Source: UBA5072 sp041737175 (GTDB lineage Bacteria > Bacteroidota > Bacteroidia > Bacteroidales > UBA10428). From it: DNA of 64,000 nt. Shown here piece by piece: positions 34,665 to 43,938 of the stretch (the stretch's first letter is position 1; each line of letters starts with the position of its first letter). The notes beneath the pieces are model-generated. The model saw only the letters and a list, made by a program, of their open reading frames with translations. It was not told the DNA's origin and ran no database searches. The translations under genes and the position numbers were made by a program. The stretch covers positions 124,001 to 188,000 of the forward strand of contig JBGSSF010000023.1 in assembly GCA_041737175.1 (NCBI GenBank). The letters run 5' to 3'.

Positions 34665-37310
34665 TTAAAAAATAAACAAATAAGAGACCGTTGGCAAAGG
34701 CCTGCCAATCAGGTAAAGTTTATACAGACTAAAACGGTTATAGTCATTCAGTTCACTTGGATCTTCCTTTTTATAATATACGGTATAAGCATTTCTTCTG
34801 CCATAAACGTTGAGGATCGAGAAGCTCCAGCGGCCTTTCCATTTCTTTTTTATTTTCAGGCTTTCATCGAATGAGAGCGTAAAATCAAGCCGGTGATAAG
34901 GGGGAATGCGGTATTGGTTTCTATCTGAAAAGAAAACCACCACCTCGTCATCCGTAAAATATTTGTATTCAGGCAAAGTAATCGGCCGGCCTGAGGAATA
35001 GGTAAAGTTCGCCGACAACTGCAGCCGTTTGTTCAGATGCAGATTGGATACAACAGTAACATCATGAGGCCGGTCATAAGAGGAGGGAAACCAGCTATTC
35101 TCATTGATCATTTCCTCTGTGCTTACACCTGAAGTCCTCCGGAGCGACCTTGCATAGGTATAACTGATCCACCCATCGATTTTACCACTGTTCTTTTTGA
35201 GAAGAAATTCCACTCCGTAGTTCCTGCCGGCAGCATCGATAAGCTCATTCCTCAGTTCGGGGTTCATTTCAAGGTTCGCGCCATCTTTGTACTCAATCAC
35301 GTGATTTAGACCTTTATAATAGACCTCTACTGAGGTTTCGATGCTGTTATTCAAGAAGTTACGATAATACCCGAGCGCAAACTGGTTTGCTTCCAGGGGC
35401 CTGATGTAGGCATCCGAAAGTTTCCAGATATCTGACGGCGTTGATACCGAAGAATAGGATATCATGGACAGGTACTGAAAATTCCTGTTGTAACTAACTT
35501 TGACAGAACTGAAATCATTGAGCCGTAATTTTGCAGACAGGCGGGGTTCAAATCCAAACTCCTTTGGGGCATCGGGATTGCTGTATCCGGAAACCCGGAT
35601 ACCGGTATTGAGGGCTATATTTGAACTGAGGTTATATTCGTCATTGATGAAAATTGCTCCCTCATAAGCTTCTTCCGATTCAAGTTCTGAAGACAGAACC
35701 ATGGAATAGTTATTCAAGGGTTCCTGCTCTCCCGGCATGATATCATATTTTACCAATGAAAATCCGGCATCCAGCGTATGACGATTTATTCCTCCGAATT
35801 TAACGCGGTACTTCAGACCTTTGTAAGTGATTTCCGATTCAGTGCGGCTTTGCATAAGTTTGGTACTGATGTCTTCCTTTTCCACATTGTATTTGCTATA
35901 CGATATGGAAAGGTATGAACCCAGGTTCGAACTGATCGGGTAGCTCCAGTTGAGTGATCCCAGAGTGCTTCCGTATTTGTATTTCACTTCGGAAGCGAAT
36001 TTGAACTCATCAAAACTGGTATATCCCGATATGGATATCCGTCCTTTGGGAAGCAGAACGTGCAGCGAACCGTTCAGATCATAGAATGTAGCCAGGCTGT
36101 TCCTCAGGTTATAATCCTTCATTCTTTGAAGCATCCAGTTGGAATAACTGGTGCGTCCTCCTACATCAAAAAAAACCTTGTCTTTATAAAGGGGCACCTC
36201 AGCCATCAGCTTGCCATCATAGAGTCCAATTCCGCCCTGGATTCTGATCCTGTCGGGTGCTGATTCACTGGTACGTATATCAATCACGGATGACACTCTT
36301 TCACCGTGTAAAGCCGGAATGTGACCTTTGTAAAGGGAAAGCTTATCAACGGCATCGGGATTGATAACAGAGAATAACCCGAATACGTGTGAGGTATTGA
36401 AAAGGGGAGCCCCGTTGAAGAGATACAGGTTCTGATCTTCTCCTCCACCCCTGACATTGATACCCGAACTGAACTCACCGATTGATTTAACTCCGGGCAT
36501 GGTGGTCAATCCTTTCAGAATGTCCTTACCTCCGGCAACCGAAGGCAGTTGCTTAATGCTTCGGTTGTTGAGTTCAACAAGGCTCATCTGATAGCTGCTT
36601 ATGTTTTTATCCACCCTCTCACCATAGATCACAACATCATCCAGTGCTATGGATTTATCGAACAATTCCATGTCAAGCACCCCGTTGCCTACTATTTTTA
36701 CCAGGTAGTAATTCTTTTCGAATCCGACGCTGGAAACCATTAGCGTATACAAACCGGGTGCGATGGTCAGTTTATATCTGCCCTCGGCATTTGATACAAC
36801 ACCCTGTTGAAGATTATTGACCTGTATTACAGCACCAATGACAGGATCATCTGTCTTCCCATCCTTTATTTGTCCATTTAAAACTACAGTCTTCTGCTTC
36901 CCAAAATCTTCCATGTTACCAACCAGGATGAAAGCCTGATCAGAAACATCATTATCGCTGTAATTCTGTATGCGTCCGGCCAGCATGGCGACCTCCTCCC
37001 GGGGAAGAATTACGATCTGATTCCCCTGGATAATTCTATAGGTGAAAGGTCTGCCATTAAGAAGTATCCGGGTGGCATCGTCAATCAGCAGATTCTCAAT
37101 TTTCACTTTGGCAGTATCACGTGCAAACCATTCCTCTTTATAGTAAAACCTGAGTGGGTAATTCGTTTCAAGGTAGTTGAAAGCCGAAATCAACGGAATT
37201 CCCATAAAATTGCCGTTAACGATGATATCCGTATCCTGTGAGCAAGCTAACTGCCTGAAAAACATCAACAAGATAAAAAAAATGCTTAAGCGTAAACGTA
37301 AATTAAACAT
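34665..37310 (-). CDS. TonB-dependent outer-membrane receptor with STN domain
   Basis: An 881-residue receptor. The ATG at 37310 (MFNLRLRLS) is taken, since the longer frame starts at a TTG. After the signal peptide comes an STN domain (about residues 35-105: ISAFNYLETNYPLRFYYKEE), then a carboxypeptidase-regulatory-like beta domain (about 140-230: NGQIKDGKTDDPVIGAVIQV), a plug domain (DILKGLTTMPGVKSIGEFSS and INVRGGGEDQNLYLFNG) and a beta-barrel to the C-terminal aromatic. It imports an unknown ligand using TonB energy. STN domains often talk to FecR-type anti-sigma factors, but no fecI/fecR genes are adjacent. It heads a set with DUF4249 and MG2-like genes. Confidence 0.9.
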   Translation of the reverse strand: MFNLRLRLSIFFILLMFFRQLACSQDTDIIVNGNFMGIPLISAFNYLETNYPLRFYYKEEWFARDTAKVKIENLLIDDATRILLNGRPFTYRIIQGNQIVILPREEVAMLAGRIQNYSDNDVSDQAFILVGNMEDFGKQKTVVLNGQIKDGKTDDPVIGAVIQVNNLQQGVVSNAEGRYKLTIAPGLYTLMVSSVGFEKNYYLVKIVGNGVLDMELFDKSIALDDVVIYGERVDKNISSYQMSLVELNNRSIKQLPSVAGGKDILKGLTTMPGVKSIGEFSSGINVRGGGEDQNLYLFNGAPLFNTSHVFGLFSVINPDAVDKLSLYKGHIPALHGERVSSVIDIRTSESAPDRIRIQGGIGLYDGKLMAEVPLYKDKVFFDVGGRTSYSNWMLQRMKDYNLRNSLATFYDLNGSLHVLLPKGRISISGYTSFDEFKFASEVKYKYGSTLGSLNWSYPISSNLGSYLSISYSKYNVEKEDISTKLMQSRTESEITYKGLKYRVKFGGINRHTLDAGFSLVKYDIMPGEQEPLNNYSMVLSSELESEEAYEGAIFINDEYNLSSNIALNTGIRVSGYSNPDAPKEFGFEPRLSAKLRLNDFSSVKVSYNRNFQYLSMISYSSVSTPSDIWKLSDAYIRPLEANQFALGYYRNFLNNSIETSVEVYYKGLNHVIEYKDGANLEMNPELRNELIDAAGRNYGVEFLLKKNSGKIDGWISYTYARSLRRTSGVSTEEMINENSWFPSSYDRPHDVTVVSNLHLNKRLQLSANFTYSSGRPITLPEYKYFTDDEVVVFFSDRNQYRIPPYHRLDFTLSFDESLKIKKKWKGRWSFSILNVYGRRNAYTVYYKKEDPSELNDYNRFSLYKLYLIGRPLPTVSYLFIF

Positions 37311-37370
37311 GAAAGGCTCTGTTATCAATAAATTGAGAAGATATTCCTGTACGACATCTCCTAATCAGAC

Positions 37371-37400
37371 CAAAAGTAGACAATAATGCCTGAGACCAAA
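37371..37400 (-). promoter_or_regulatory. Promoter of the TonB receptor operon
   Basis: On the minus strand TACTTTTG (37371-37378) matches TAnnTTTG exactly and TTTG (37397-37400) lies 18 bases upstream. The predicted leader is about 50-55 bases. The rest of the gap to 37500 holds nothing else recognised. Confidence 0.55.
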
Positions 37401-37500
37401 ATAAAATCGACTAATGGGTCAATTGTATCGACAAAAAGCCGCTTGGTTCATTTTCCCTTTAAGCATCCCATGCCGCAGGTGTAATTAAAACCTTTCAGGA

Positions 37501-39714
37501 TCAGGATTTTGCCGAAAGGCCAATATAGTCAATCATAAGGGGAATATCAATCGGTTTGACGCCATATCCCGAAAGATATTTACTGTCATCGTGAAGCACT
37601 TTGGAAAACCATTCGATATCCATGCCGGATGCCTTCAGGCTCAGCCTGTAGTTCTCAATGGCTTTTTGCTTTTGATCCTGGCACCAGTAAAGGTGACCCA
37701 GGTTCATATAATCATTTTTGCTGGCATCGAGAAGAATCGATTTTTCAAGATATTTCACAGCTGTATCGAACTTGCCCAGCATAAATGAACACCATGCTAT
37801 GGGCCGGTAAACTTTGTGATTACCGGGTTGGAGATATTCCACCTTGAAATAATACTTCAAAGCTTTATCAAAATTACCGGTTTCGAGATAAACATGTCCC
37901 AGGAACGCCTGTACCTGAAGATCTTCGGGTTTAAGTTTTTCGGCCTCGAGGTAATATTCAACGGCCCTTTCATAATCACCATTTTTATGGTAACACCAGG
38001 CTATACGGTTTATCAGCCAGAGCCGGTTTTTATCAAGCAGCTCAGCCTTGTGGTAATGGGCGAGTGCCTCGTCAAATTCCTCTAGTTGCTGATAACAATA
38101 GGCTATTTTCTCATAGAGTTCATGATTGTTTTTATTGTCTTCAATCTGTTTGAATATGATCAGGGCTTCCCTGTAATAATTCTTTGCGAAGAAAAATTCA
38201 CCGATATTCTGCAATATGCTTACATCATCAATCCATTGCCGGAAAAACTCGGATTCATAAATGGCCAGCGGAAGCTTAAAGACATCATCAAATTCACCCC
38301 TGAGTGGATGAAGCTTGTAAAATCTGTACAGATCATGAAAATACTGGGTTATGATAATCCGGGTTTGTGCATCTGAATTGATCAGTTCATCGTCAAGCGC
38401 CATTTCGTTCATGGCCTTCAGTTCCATGTTAAACAATTCCATCACGGTGGATTTCTGAAAAGCAGGCATATGCCTGATGTTCAAACAAAATGAATATTTA
38501 TCGGAATTGCACAAAAAGTTGCTCCGCTCAATGCCTTCACCGAATTGCTTCAGGTTGATCCCTTCACTTATACCGTCAAAGGAGGCTGCTATGAACTCAT
38601 TTTCCTTGTAGAAAGGCAAAAACCAGTTATTAAATTCATTGAAAAAATCGAACTGCTTCAACATGGCAAAAGCGCCCAAAAAAACATCAGCCCCTTCCAT
38701 TTGCAAATTGGTGAATTCCTCAAGCTTATTATAAACATCCGGTGATTCCTTGAAAAACGTTTCCCATTCTGGATTTTTATCTTCAGGATTCATGGATGAA
38801 AGCAGATTCTCCAGATCGAGCTTTTCCTCGAGTTTCGATTTTATCCGTATCATTTCAGGCAGGATCTCCTGCTGAATTTTCCTGGTTATCCTTTCGGTTT
38901 CACGGGCCTTGATATACTGCTGAATAATGATCTCAATGGTTTTGTTGACCTGTTTCACTCCCTGTATAGCCTTCAGCCGCTGCAGGATTTCAGGATAGTA
39001 AACGATCCTGCGGTCATAAAATGCAAGTCCGAGCACCAGGCTGACAAGTGCCCTTTCCCAGACTTGTTTTTCACCGCTTTCATAAAAGTCAAACAACAAC
39101 TTGATCTTGTTACTGTCAAAATGGCGTATTAATGACAGGTTCAGGGCACTCACAAGAATACATTTGTCATGCCAGGCAATTGCATCGGTTTTGCTGATGC
39201 GTGACACGAGCTGTATCTCGGTATCCCTCAGTTTATCGGCATGCCAGAGTATTCTGAATAATGCCCTGATATTTTCCTTGTAGTCGGGTGAAGCATAAAT
39301 CCGCTGAGAATCAGCTTCACTGTCAGATTCTTTCTGCAGGGACACCTGGTCAATTAATCGTGTGAGGTCTGTTAACACCTGATCACAGAGGGTCTCGGGA
39401 ACAATTTTAAGTTGGTAATAATTCAGCAGGTTGTTTGAACGTATAATATCTTCCTTTACATCTTCTGCCAGTCCGATTATGGCCTTTGTCAGGCGGTTGT
39501 ACACTTTCTCCTTCTGTGGATCTTCGTTCAGTTCGAACGCGTATTTCAACATGTTCAGATAGGTATCTGCATGTTCATCCAGCTGGGCTCTTAGATCCCT
39601 GTTCCGGCAATGGTTACAAAGGATACCCAGGGTGTCAAGAGCATCCTTGATCCGGTTTTTTGAAATGAAATCGAATACTTTAGTATATTTTGTTTGAAGT
39701 TCCTTATAATTCAT
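37501..39714 (-). CDS. Large cytoplasmic TPR protein
   Basis: A 737-residue protein with no signal peptide and no membrane segment. The N-terminal 500 residues are helical and of no recognised family, with a charged coiled region near 275-320 (ITRKIQQEILPEMIRIKSKL). From about 520 to 705 there are five or more TPR units (EKIAYCYQQLEEFDEALAHY, then similar units up to KAIENYRLSLKA). It may be a scaffold. It is single, separated from the receptor operon by 172 bp and from the EamA permease by 177 bp. Confidence 0.75.
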   Translation of the reverse strand: MNYKELQTKYTKVFDFISKNRIKDALDTLGILCNHCRNRDLRAQLDEHADTYLNMLKYAFELNEDPQKEKVYNRLTKAIIGLAEDVKEDIIRSNNLLNYYQLKIVPETLCDQVLTDLTRLIDQVSLQKESDSEADSQRIYASPDYKENIRALFRILWHADKLRDTEIQLVSRISKTDAIAWHDKCILVSALNLSLIRHFDSNKIKLLFDFYESGEKQVWERALVSLVLGLAFYDRRIVYYPEILQRLKAIQGVKQVNKTIEIIIQQYIKARETERITRKIQQEILPEMIRIKSKLEEKLDLENLLSSMNPEDKNPEWETFFKESPDVYNKLEEFTNLQMEGADVFLGAFAMLKQFDFFNEFNNWFLPFYKENEFIAASFDGISEGINLKQFGEGIERSNFLCNSDKYSFCLNIRHMPAFQKSTVMELFNMELKAMNEMALDDELINSDAQTRIIITQYFHDLYRFYKLHPLRGEFDDVFKLPLAIYESEFFRQWIDDVSILQNIGEFFFAKNYYREALIIFKQIEDNKNNHELYEKIAYCYQQLEEFDEALAHYHKAELLDKNRLWLINRIAWCYHKNGDYERAVEYYLEAEKLKPEDLQVQAFLGHVYLETGNFDKALKYYFKVEYLQPGNHKVYRPIAWCSFMLGKFDTAVKYLEKSILLDASKNDYMNLGHLYWCQDQKQKAIENYRLSLKASGMDIEWFSKVLHDDSKYLSGYGVKPIDIPLMIDYIGLSAKS

Positions 39715-39769
39715 TCAAAAAAAATTCATGAAATAATGTTTGAGCAAGATGTATGCCAAAATATTGACA

Positions 39770-39797
39770 ATAGGCTATAGGTTATAGGCTATAGGCT
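39770..39797. repeat. Heptamer tandem repeat ATAGGCT, four copies
   Basis: Four 7-base units (ATAGGCT, ATAGGTT, ATAGGCT, ATAGGCT) lie head to tail upstream of the TPR gene. A different heptamer has the same arrangement upstream of gltA. Otherwise the gap 39715-39891 holds no recognised element. Confidence 0.85.
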
Positions 39798-39891
39798 GTA
39801 TACTGCTTATCAATCGATAGTCGGGATGGAAAAACCCTGCCTGATGGCAGACAGGCTGGCAGCGTATGTTCCATTATCCGGTATTCCCTGT

Positions 39892-40755
39892 CTATTCTGA
39901 GAGCAGGACAATGGCAACAGAGGCAAGTATCAATCCTGTAAGTAAAATTCCGCCCGGAACAACGCCGTATATAATAAGGGAAAGTATAACGGTAATAACT
40001 GGTGCCAGACCGGTCATAGGTACTACAAGAATTGCCTTTCCGTAACGCAATGCATATACCAGTGTCAAAGCGCCTATAGCATTAAGGATCTGAATCATGG
40101 CAGCCAGCCAGGGACCTTTAAATCCCCAGTTTATAGGAATCGTAAAATCAGTCATTAACACGGCAACCGGTGTAAGCATGAGAGATGTTACGGCCATATA
40201 AAAATAAATGCTTTCAGCCCGCATGGTATTATTTGAAAATTTCAGCACATAAGCCTGAACAGCCCACATGATAAAAACAAGAATGGCCAATACAAGCCAG
40301 CCGATACCACTTGAACTGACAGTGTTATTCTGCGGATTTGACAAGAAAAACATGGCTACAATGGCAAGCGCGATTCCGATCCATTGACGCAGGTGAGTGC
40401 GCTCTTTCAGGAAGATAATGGACAGTGCGATCGTAAGCACAGGATAAAGTGAAATTATCGGAAATACGATATAAGCCGGACCTTGCCGTAAAGCCTGAAA
40501 CAGGAGGAGCTGTCCTCCTGCGCCAAGAAAACCGGCGGCTGAACCAAGAAATATGGATCGTTTATCATATTCAGGTTTCCAGTTTAGTTTATACAAGGCA
40601 AACAGGGCACACGGAATCATTGTTAAGGCCCATACCACATATCCCATGGTGGACGGGAAACCGGATTTCTCTGGAATTTCAATAAAGGCGCCCCACACGC
40701 CCCAAAAGGCAGTGGTGATCAAGGCATACATCAGCCAAAGACGATTTCCTTTCAT
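39892..40755 (-). CDS. EamA/DMT-superfamily permease
   Basis: A 287-residue integral membrane protein with about ten hydrophobic segments in two EamA repeats; each begins with the small-residue-rich helix typical of the drug/metabolite transporter family (ALITTAFWGVWGAFIE near the start) and the PIISLYPVLTIALSIIFLKE pattern in the first half. Substrates of this family vary (metabolites, amino acids, sugars) and cannot be predicted here. Stands alone, divergent from susC across a 197-bp AT-rich gap. Confidence 0.85.
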   Translation of the reverse strand: MKGNRLWLMYALITTAFWGVWGAFIEIPEKSGFPSTMGYVVWALTMIPCALFALYKLNWKPEYDKRSIFLGSAAGFLGAGGQLLLFQALRQGPAYIVFPIISLYPVLTIALSIIFLKERTHLRQWIGIALAIVAMFFLSNPQNNTVSSSGIGWLVLAILVFIMWAVQAYVLKFSNNTMRAESIYFYMAVTSLMLTPVAVLMTDFTIPINWGFKGPWLAAMIQILNAIGALTLVYALRYGKAILVVPMTGLAPVITVILSLIIYGVVPGGILLTGLILASVAIVLLSE

Positions 40756-40882
40756 ATTGAAAAAATTGGTTTATGTTTCCAGACACAAATATAATTAATA
40801 AGCTTTCATAACTTATTTTAATTTAAAAAAAATATATCAAAAGATAATAATCAAATAAAATAATTTTTAATTTTGTTTTAGT

Positions 40883-40895
40883 AATGAAATGAAAG
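40883..40895 (-). promoter_or_regulatory. Candidate DeoR/AgaR-type operator upstream of susC
   Basis: On the minus strand this reads CTTTCATTTCATT, 58 bases before the susC ATG. E. coli AgaR operators, as I recall, are built on TTTCRTTT-like repeats. The first nine bases also occur upstream of agaS (47360-47368). A weak promoter (TTTG at 40872-40875, TATTTTTT at 40897) would place this box between -33 and -7. The AT-rich setting weakens the case. Confidence 0.4.
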
Positions 40896-40952
40896 TTATT
40901 TTTTGTCTTTTTGTTTTGTTTTCATGATGCTAAAACTATAACCTATTAATCT

Positions 40953-43919
40953 ATGAAAATGTTTTCTACCGGTTTTAGAAAAGTCTGGCTGTTCTTAGGC
41001 TTAATTACAGCTTACACCTTTGCCTACGGGCAAGTACCTGTTAAAGGAAGGGTTGTATCTGCGGAAGATAACCAGGGACTGCCTGGGGTAAACGTTTTAA
41101 TCAAGGGCACAACCCAGGGCGTGGTGACTGGTCTGGACGGATCATACAACATTTCTGTCAGAAATGGCGCAGATGTTCTGGTGTTTAGTTCAATCGGTTA
41201 CAACACCGAAGAAATCACAGTGGATAATCAATCTGTTATTGACGTGATTCTCGTTCCCGGGATCACCACGCTTGAAAGCGTTGTGGTCATGGGATACAGC
41301 TCCAAAAAGAGAAACGAGATTACCAGTGCGGTGACCACTGTTTCATCAGATAAGCTGATGGATGTTACATCGAACGACATTGGCACCATGCTACAGGGAA
41401 AAGTGCCGGGGATCCAGGTCATCAACAGTTCAGGTACTCCGGGTGCTACACCGGATGTCCGCATCAGGGGTGTATCTTCTTTGAATGCCCCACAGGGTCC
41501 TTTGTATGTTGTTGACGGCATAATCGGAGGAAACTTTGATCCCAATGATGTGGAAACCATCACCGTGATGAAAGATGCCGGGGCAACTGCCTTGTACGGT
41601 TCGCAGGCCAATGGTGGCGTTATTATCGTTACCACAAAAAAGGCAACTTCCGACAAGCCTCAGTTTGACATCAAGGCTGTTTCAGGCTTGCGCATGGCTG
41701 ATCATGGTCATGTCAGAATGATGGATAGCAAGACCCTGTACAACTATCACCGGGAGTATTTTCGTGACCCCAACCTGTTTGTCATTGATGACAGAAAGTT
41801 CATGGCAGCAAGGCCCATATCCATTCTGGATGTGAATACCAATTGGCTGGATGAATCTTTTGGTCCGGCCCTTGTGCAGAACTACTTCATGTCCTCGGCA
41901 GGAAAAGCCGGAAAACTCTCCTATTATATTGGTGCAAGTTATTACGATGAGGAAGGTACCTTTATCAATACCAATTATAAACGCATGAATGTCCGTGCCA
42001 ATACCACTTATATGTTTTCCGACCGGGTATCGCTTACCAATAATATTAACCTGAGTGGTTCCAAAACGCGCGGAGCTGATTACATGAATATATACTATGC
42101 ATATACCAGTATGCCGTGGGACAATCCATATGACGAAAATGGGAATCCACGTAGTTTTAAGGAAGCCGAAGGAATCTGGTCGAAAGACAAGATCAATCCT
42201 ATACAGGCTGCCAATAACTCAGAACTGAGCAATGTTGGTTTTAACCTCGACTATGATCTTGACCTCAACATCAAATTGACCAATTGGTTGACTTTTGCAT
42301 CAACTAATCGGCTAAGCGCCAATACTTTCATGGATAAACAATATTATTCAGCAGCGGCTGATAACCTGGCCTATTATGGAACCGGTTATGTAAATTCAAG
42401 AAGTGATATAAATTACGGTGGAATCACAACCAACCTGCTTAAATTCCAATTTCAGGGGGTTGTTCACTCGTTAAGCGGATTGGTCGGATTCGAGGCACAG
42501 GGCGATAATACGGATTATATCAGGGGTTCAGGAACCGGAATTCCGGAAGGATTGAAAGTACCTTCCGTGGCTTCGGGGCAATATACCATTGCAGGGTCCC
42601 CCAACCGGTCGGTTATGCAGTCTCTCATATCACAGGTAAATTATATTTACAATAACAAATATTTTCTATCCGGTTCTTTCAGGGTGGACCAGTCTTCGTC
42701 CTTCGCTGCTGCAAACCGGACTGCCACTTTCCCCAGTCTTTCTGCAGCCTGGAACATCAACAATGAGGATTTCATGCAAAAAATGACTTACATCAATAAT
42801 CTAAGACTCAAAGTAAGTTGGGGGAAAACCGGCATGAAGGATATCGGACCCTATATGTATCTCGAGCAGTTCAGCTACACTACCCAATATGACGGAGAAT
42901 CTGCATCGGTACCATACCAGATGGCAAATCCCGATCTGACATGGGAACAAACCAACCAGTTCAACGTTGGTGTCGAACTTGGCTTGTTTAAAAGGGTAGA
43001 TATTGATTTTAACATCTATAAAAACATCACAAACGATCTGTTGGTTTATCGCGATCTGCCCCCATCGGGAGGTTTCAGAAAACAATGGCAGAATGTCGGG
43101 AAAGCAGAGAACAGCGGTGTTGAGCTGGGTCTGAATTCGACCAATATCAAAACGGCTAATTTCACCTGGACCACCGACTTTTCGATCGGATATAACAAGA
43201 ACACACTTTCAGGTTTTGGCGGCGATACCATTTACAATGCCAATGCCTATGGAATTGTTCAGATCTATCACGACGGCGGTACTTTGTATTCATGGTATGC
43301 CAAGGAATACTATGGCATTGACCCCGAAAATGGTTCAATGTTGTGGGTAGGCAGGGATGGCAATCCCACCCATGATTATCAGGAAGCCAGGAAGATTGAA
43401 TATGGAAGCCCGATTCCCAAAATTCAGGGAGGTTTTGGAACCGAAATGAAATATAAGGGAATTTCCCTGAGGGCAAACTTCTCCTTCCTCACCGGTAATA
43501 AGATCTACAACTACTTCAGGAGATATGTAGATCATGATTTGCAGGATGTCGGATTCAATGTAATGATGCCCAGGGACGACTGGAAGATATGGCAGCAGCC
43601 AGGTGACCAGGCAAATCATCCCCTGCCTCAGAATGCCAGTAATTCCTTTGATCCTTCTACACGATTTATCGAAGACGGAAGCTATTTAAAGATCCGTAAC
43701 GTTACTCTCACCTATGAGCTTCCGGTTTCGGTAGTGTCCAAACTTAAACTAACCGGCTTATCGGTTTCCATTGGCGCTGATAACCTTTACACCTTCACCG
43801 ATTTCTGGGGCCAGGATCCCGAAGTATCCATTAATCCCAACAACGGTTTACCGGGTTATGCAGAATTCAAATATCCCAACAATAAACAGTATGTACTTGG
43901 CCTCCAGGTGCGATTCTAA
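40953..43919 (+). CDS. SusC-like TonB-dependent glycan receptor
   Basis: A 988-residue outer-membrane importer. A signal peptide (1-27, ending AYGQ) is followed by a carboxypeptidase-regulatory-like domain (about 28-105: GRVVSAEDNQGLPGVNVLIK), the SusC signature and plug (about 110-230: DIGTMLQGKVPGIQVINSSG, IRGVSSLNAPQGPLYVVDG) and a 22-strand-type barrel. No STN domain is present. With the SusD-like lipoprotein starting 19 bp downstream it forms the glycan importer of the locus. Regulation by the divergent DeoR-type gene is likely. Specificity for a galactosamine-containing glycan is inferred only from the downstream enzymes. Confidence 0.95.
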   Translation: MKMFSTGFRKVWLFLGLITAYTFAYGQVPVKGRVVSAEDNQGLPGVNVLIKGTTQGVVTGLDGSYNISVRNGADVLVFSSIGYNTEEITVDNQSVIDVILVPGITTLESVVVMGYSSKKRNEITSAVTTVSSDKLMDVTSNDIGTMLQGKVPGIQVINSSGTPGATPDVRIRGVSSLNAPQGPLYVVDGIIGGNFDPNDVETITVMKDAGATALYGSQANGGVIIVTTKKATSDKPQFDIKAVSGLRMADHGHVRMMDSKTLYNYHREYFRDPNLFVIDDRKFMAARPISILDVNTNWLDESFGPALVQNYFMSSAGKAGKLSYYIGASYYDEEGTFINTNYKRMNVRANTTYMFSDRVSLTNNINLSGSKTRGADYMNIYYAYTSMPWDNPYDENGNPRSFKEAEGIWSKDKINPIQAANNSELSNVGFNLDYDLDLNIKLTNWLTFASTNRLSANTFMDKQYYSAAADNLAYYGTGYVNSRSDINYGGITTNLLKFQFQGVVHSLSGLVGFEAQGDNTDYIRGSGTGIPEGLKVPSVASGQYTIAGSPNRSVMQSLISQVNYIYNNKYFLSGSFRVDQSSSFAAANRTATFPSLSAAWNINNEDFMQKMTYINNLRLKVSWGKTGMKDIGPYMYLEQFSYTTQYDGESASVPYQMANPDLTWEQTNQFNVGVELGLFKRVDIDFNIYKNITNDLLVYRDLPPSGGFRKQWQNVGKAENSGVELGLNSTNIKTANFTWTTDFSIGYNKNTLSGFGGDTIYNANAYGIVQIYHDGGTLYSWYAKEYYGIDPENGSMLWVGRDGNPTHDYQEARKIEYGSPIPKIQGGFGTEMKYKGISLRANFSFLTGNKIYNYFRRYVDHDLQDVGFNVMMPRDDWKIWQQPGDQANHPLPQNASNSFDPSTRFIEDGSYLKIRNVTLTYELPVSVVSKLKLTGLSVSIGADNLYTFTDFWGQDPEVSINPNNGLPGYAEFKYPNNKQYVLGLQVRF

Positions 43920-43938
43920 TCTTAATAAACAATTCAGT

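Noticed and set aside
39770..39797. CRISPR-like array
   Set aside because: The repeats are 7 bases with no spacers, so this is a simple tandem repeat.
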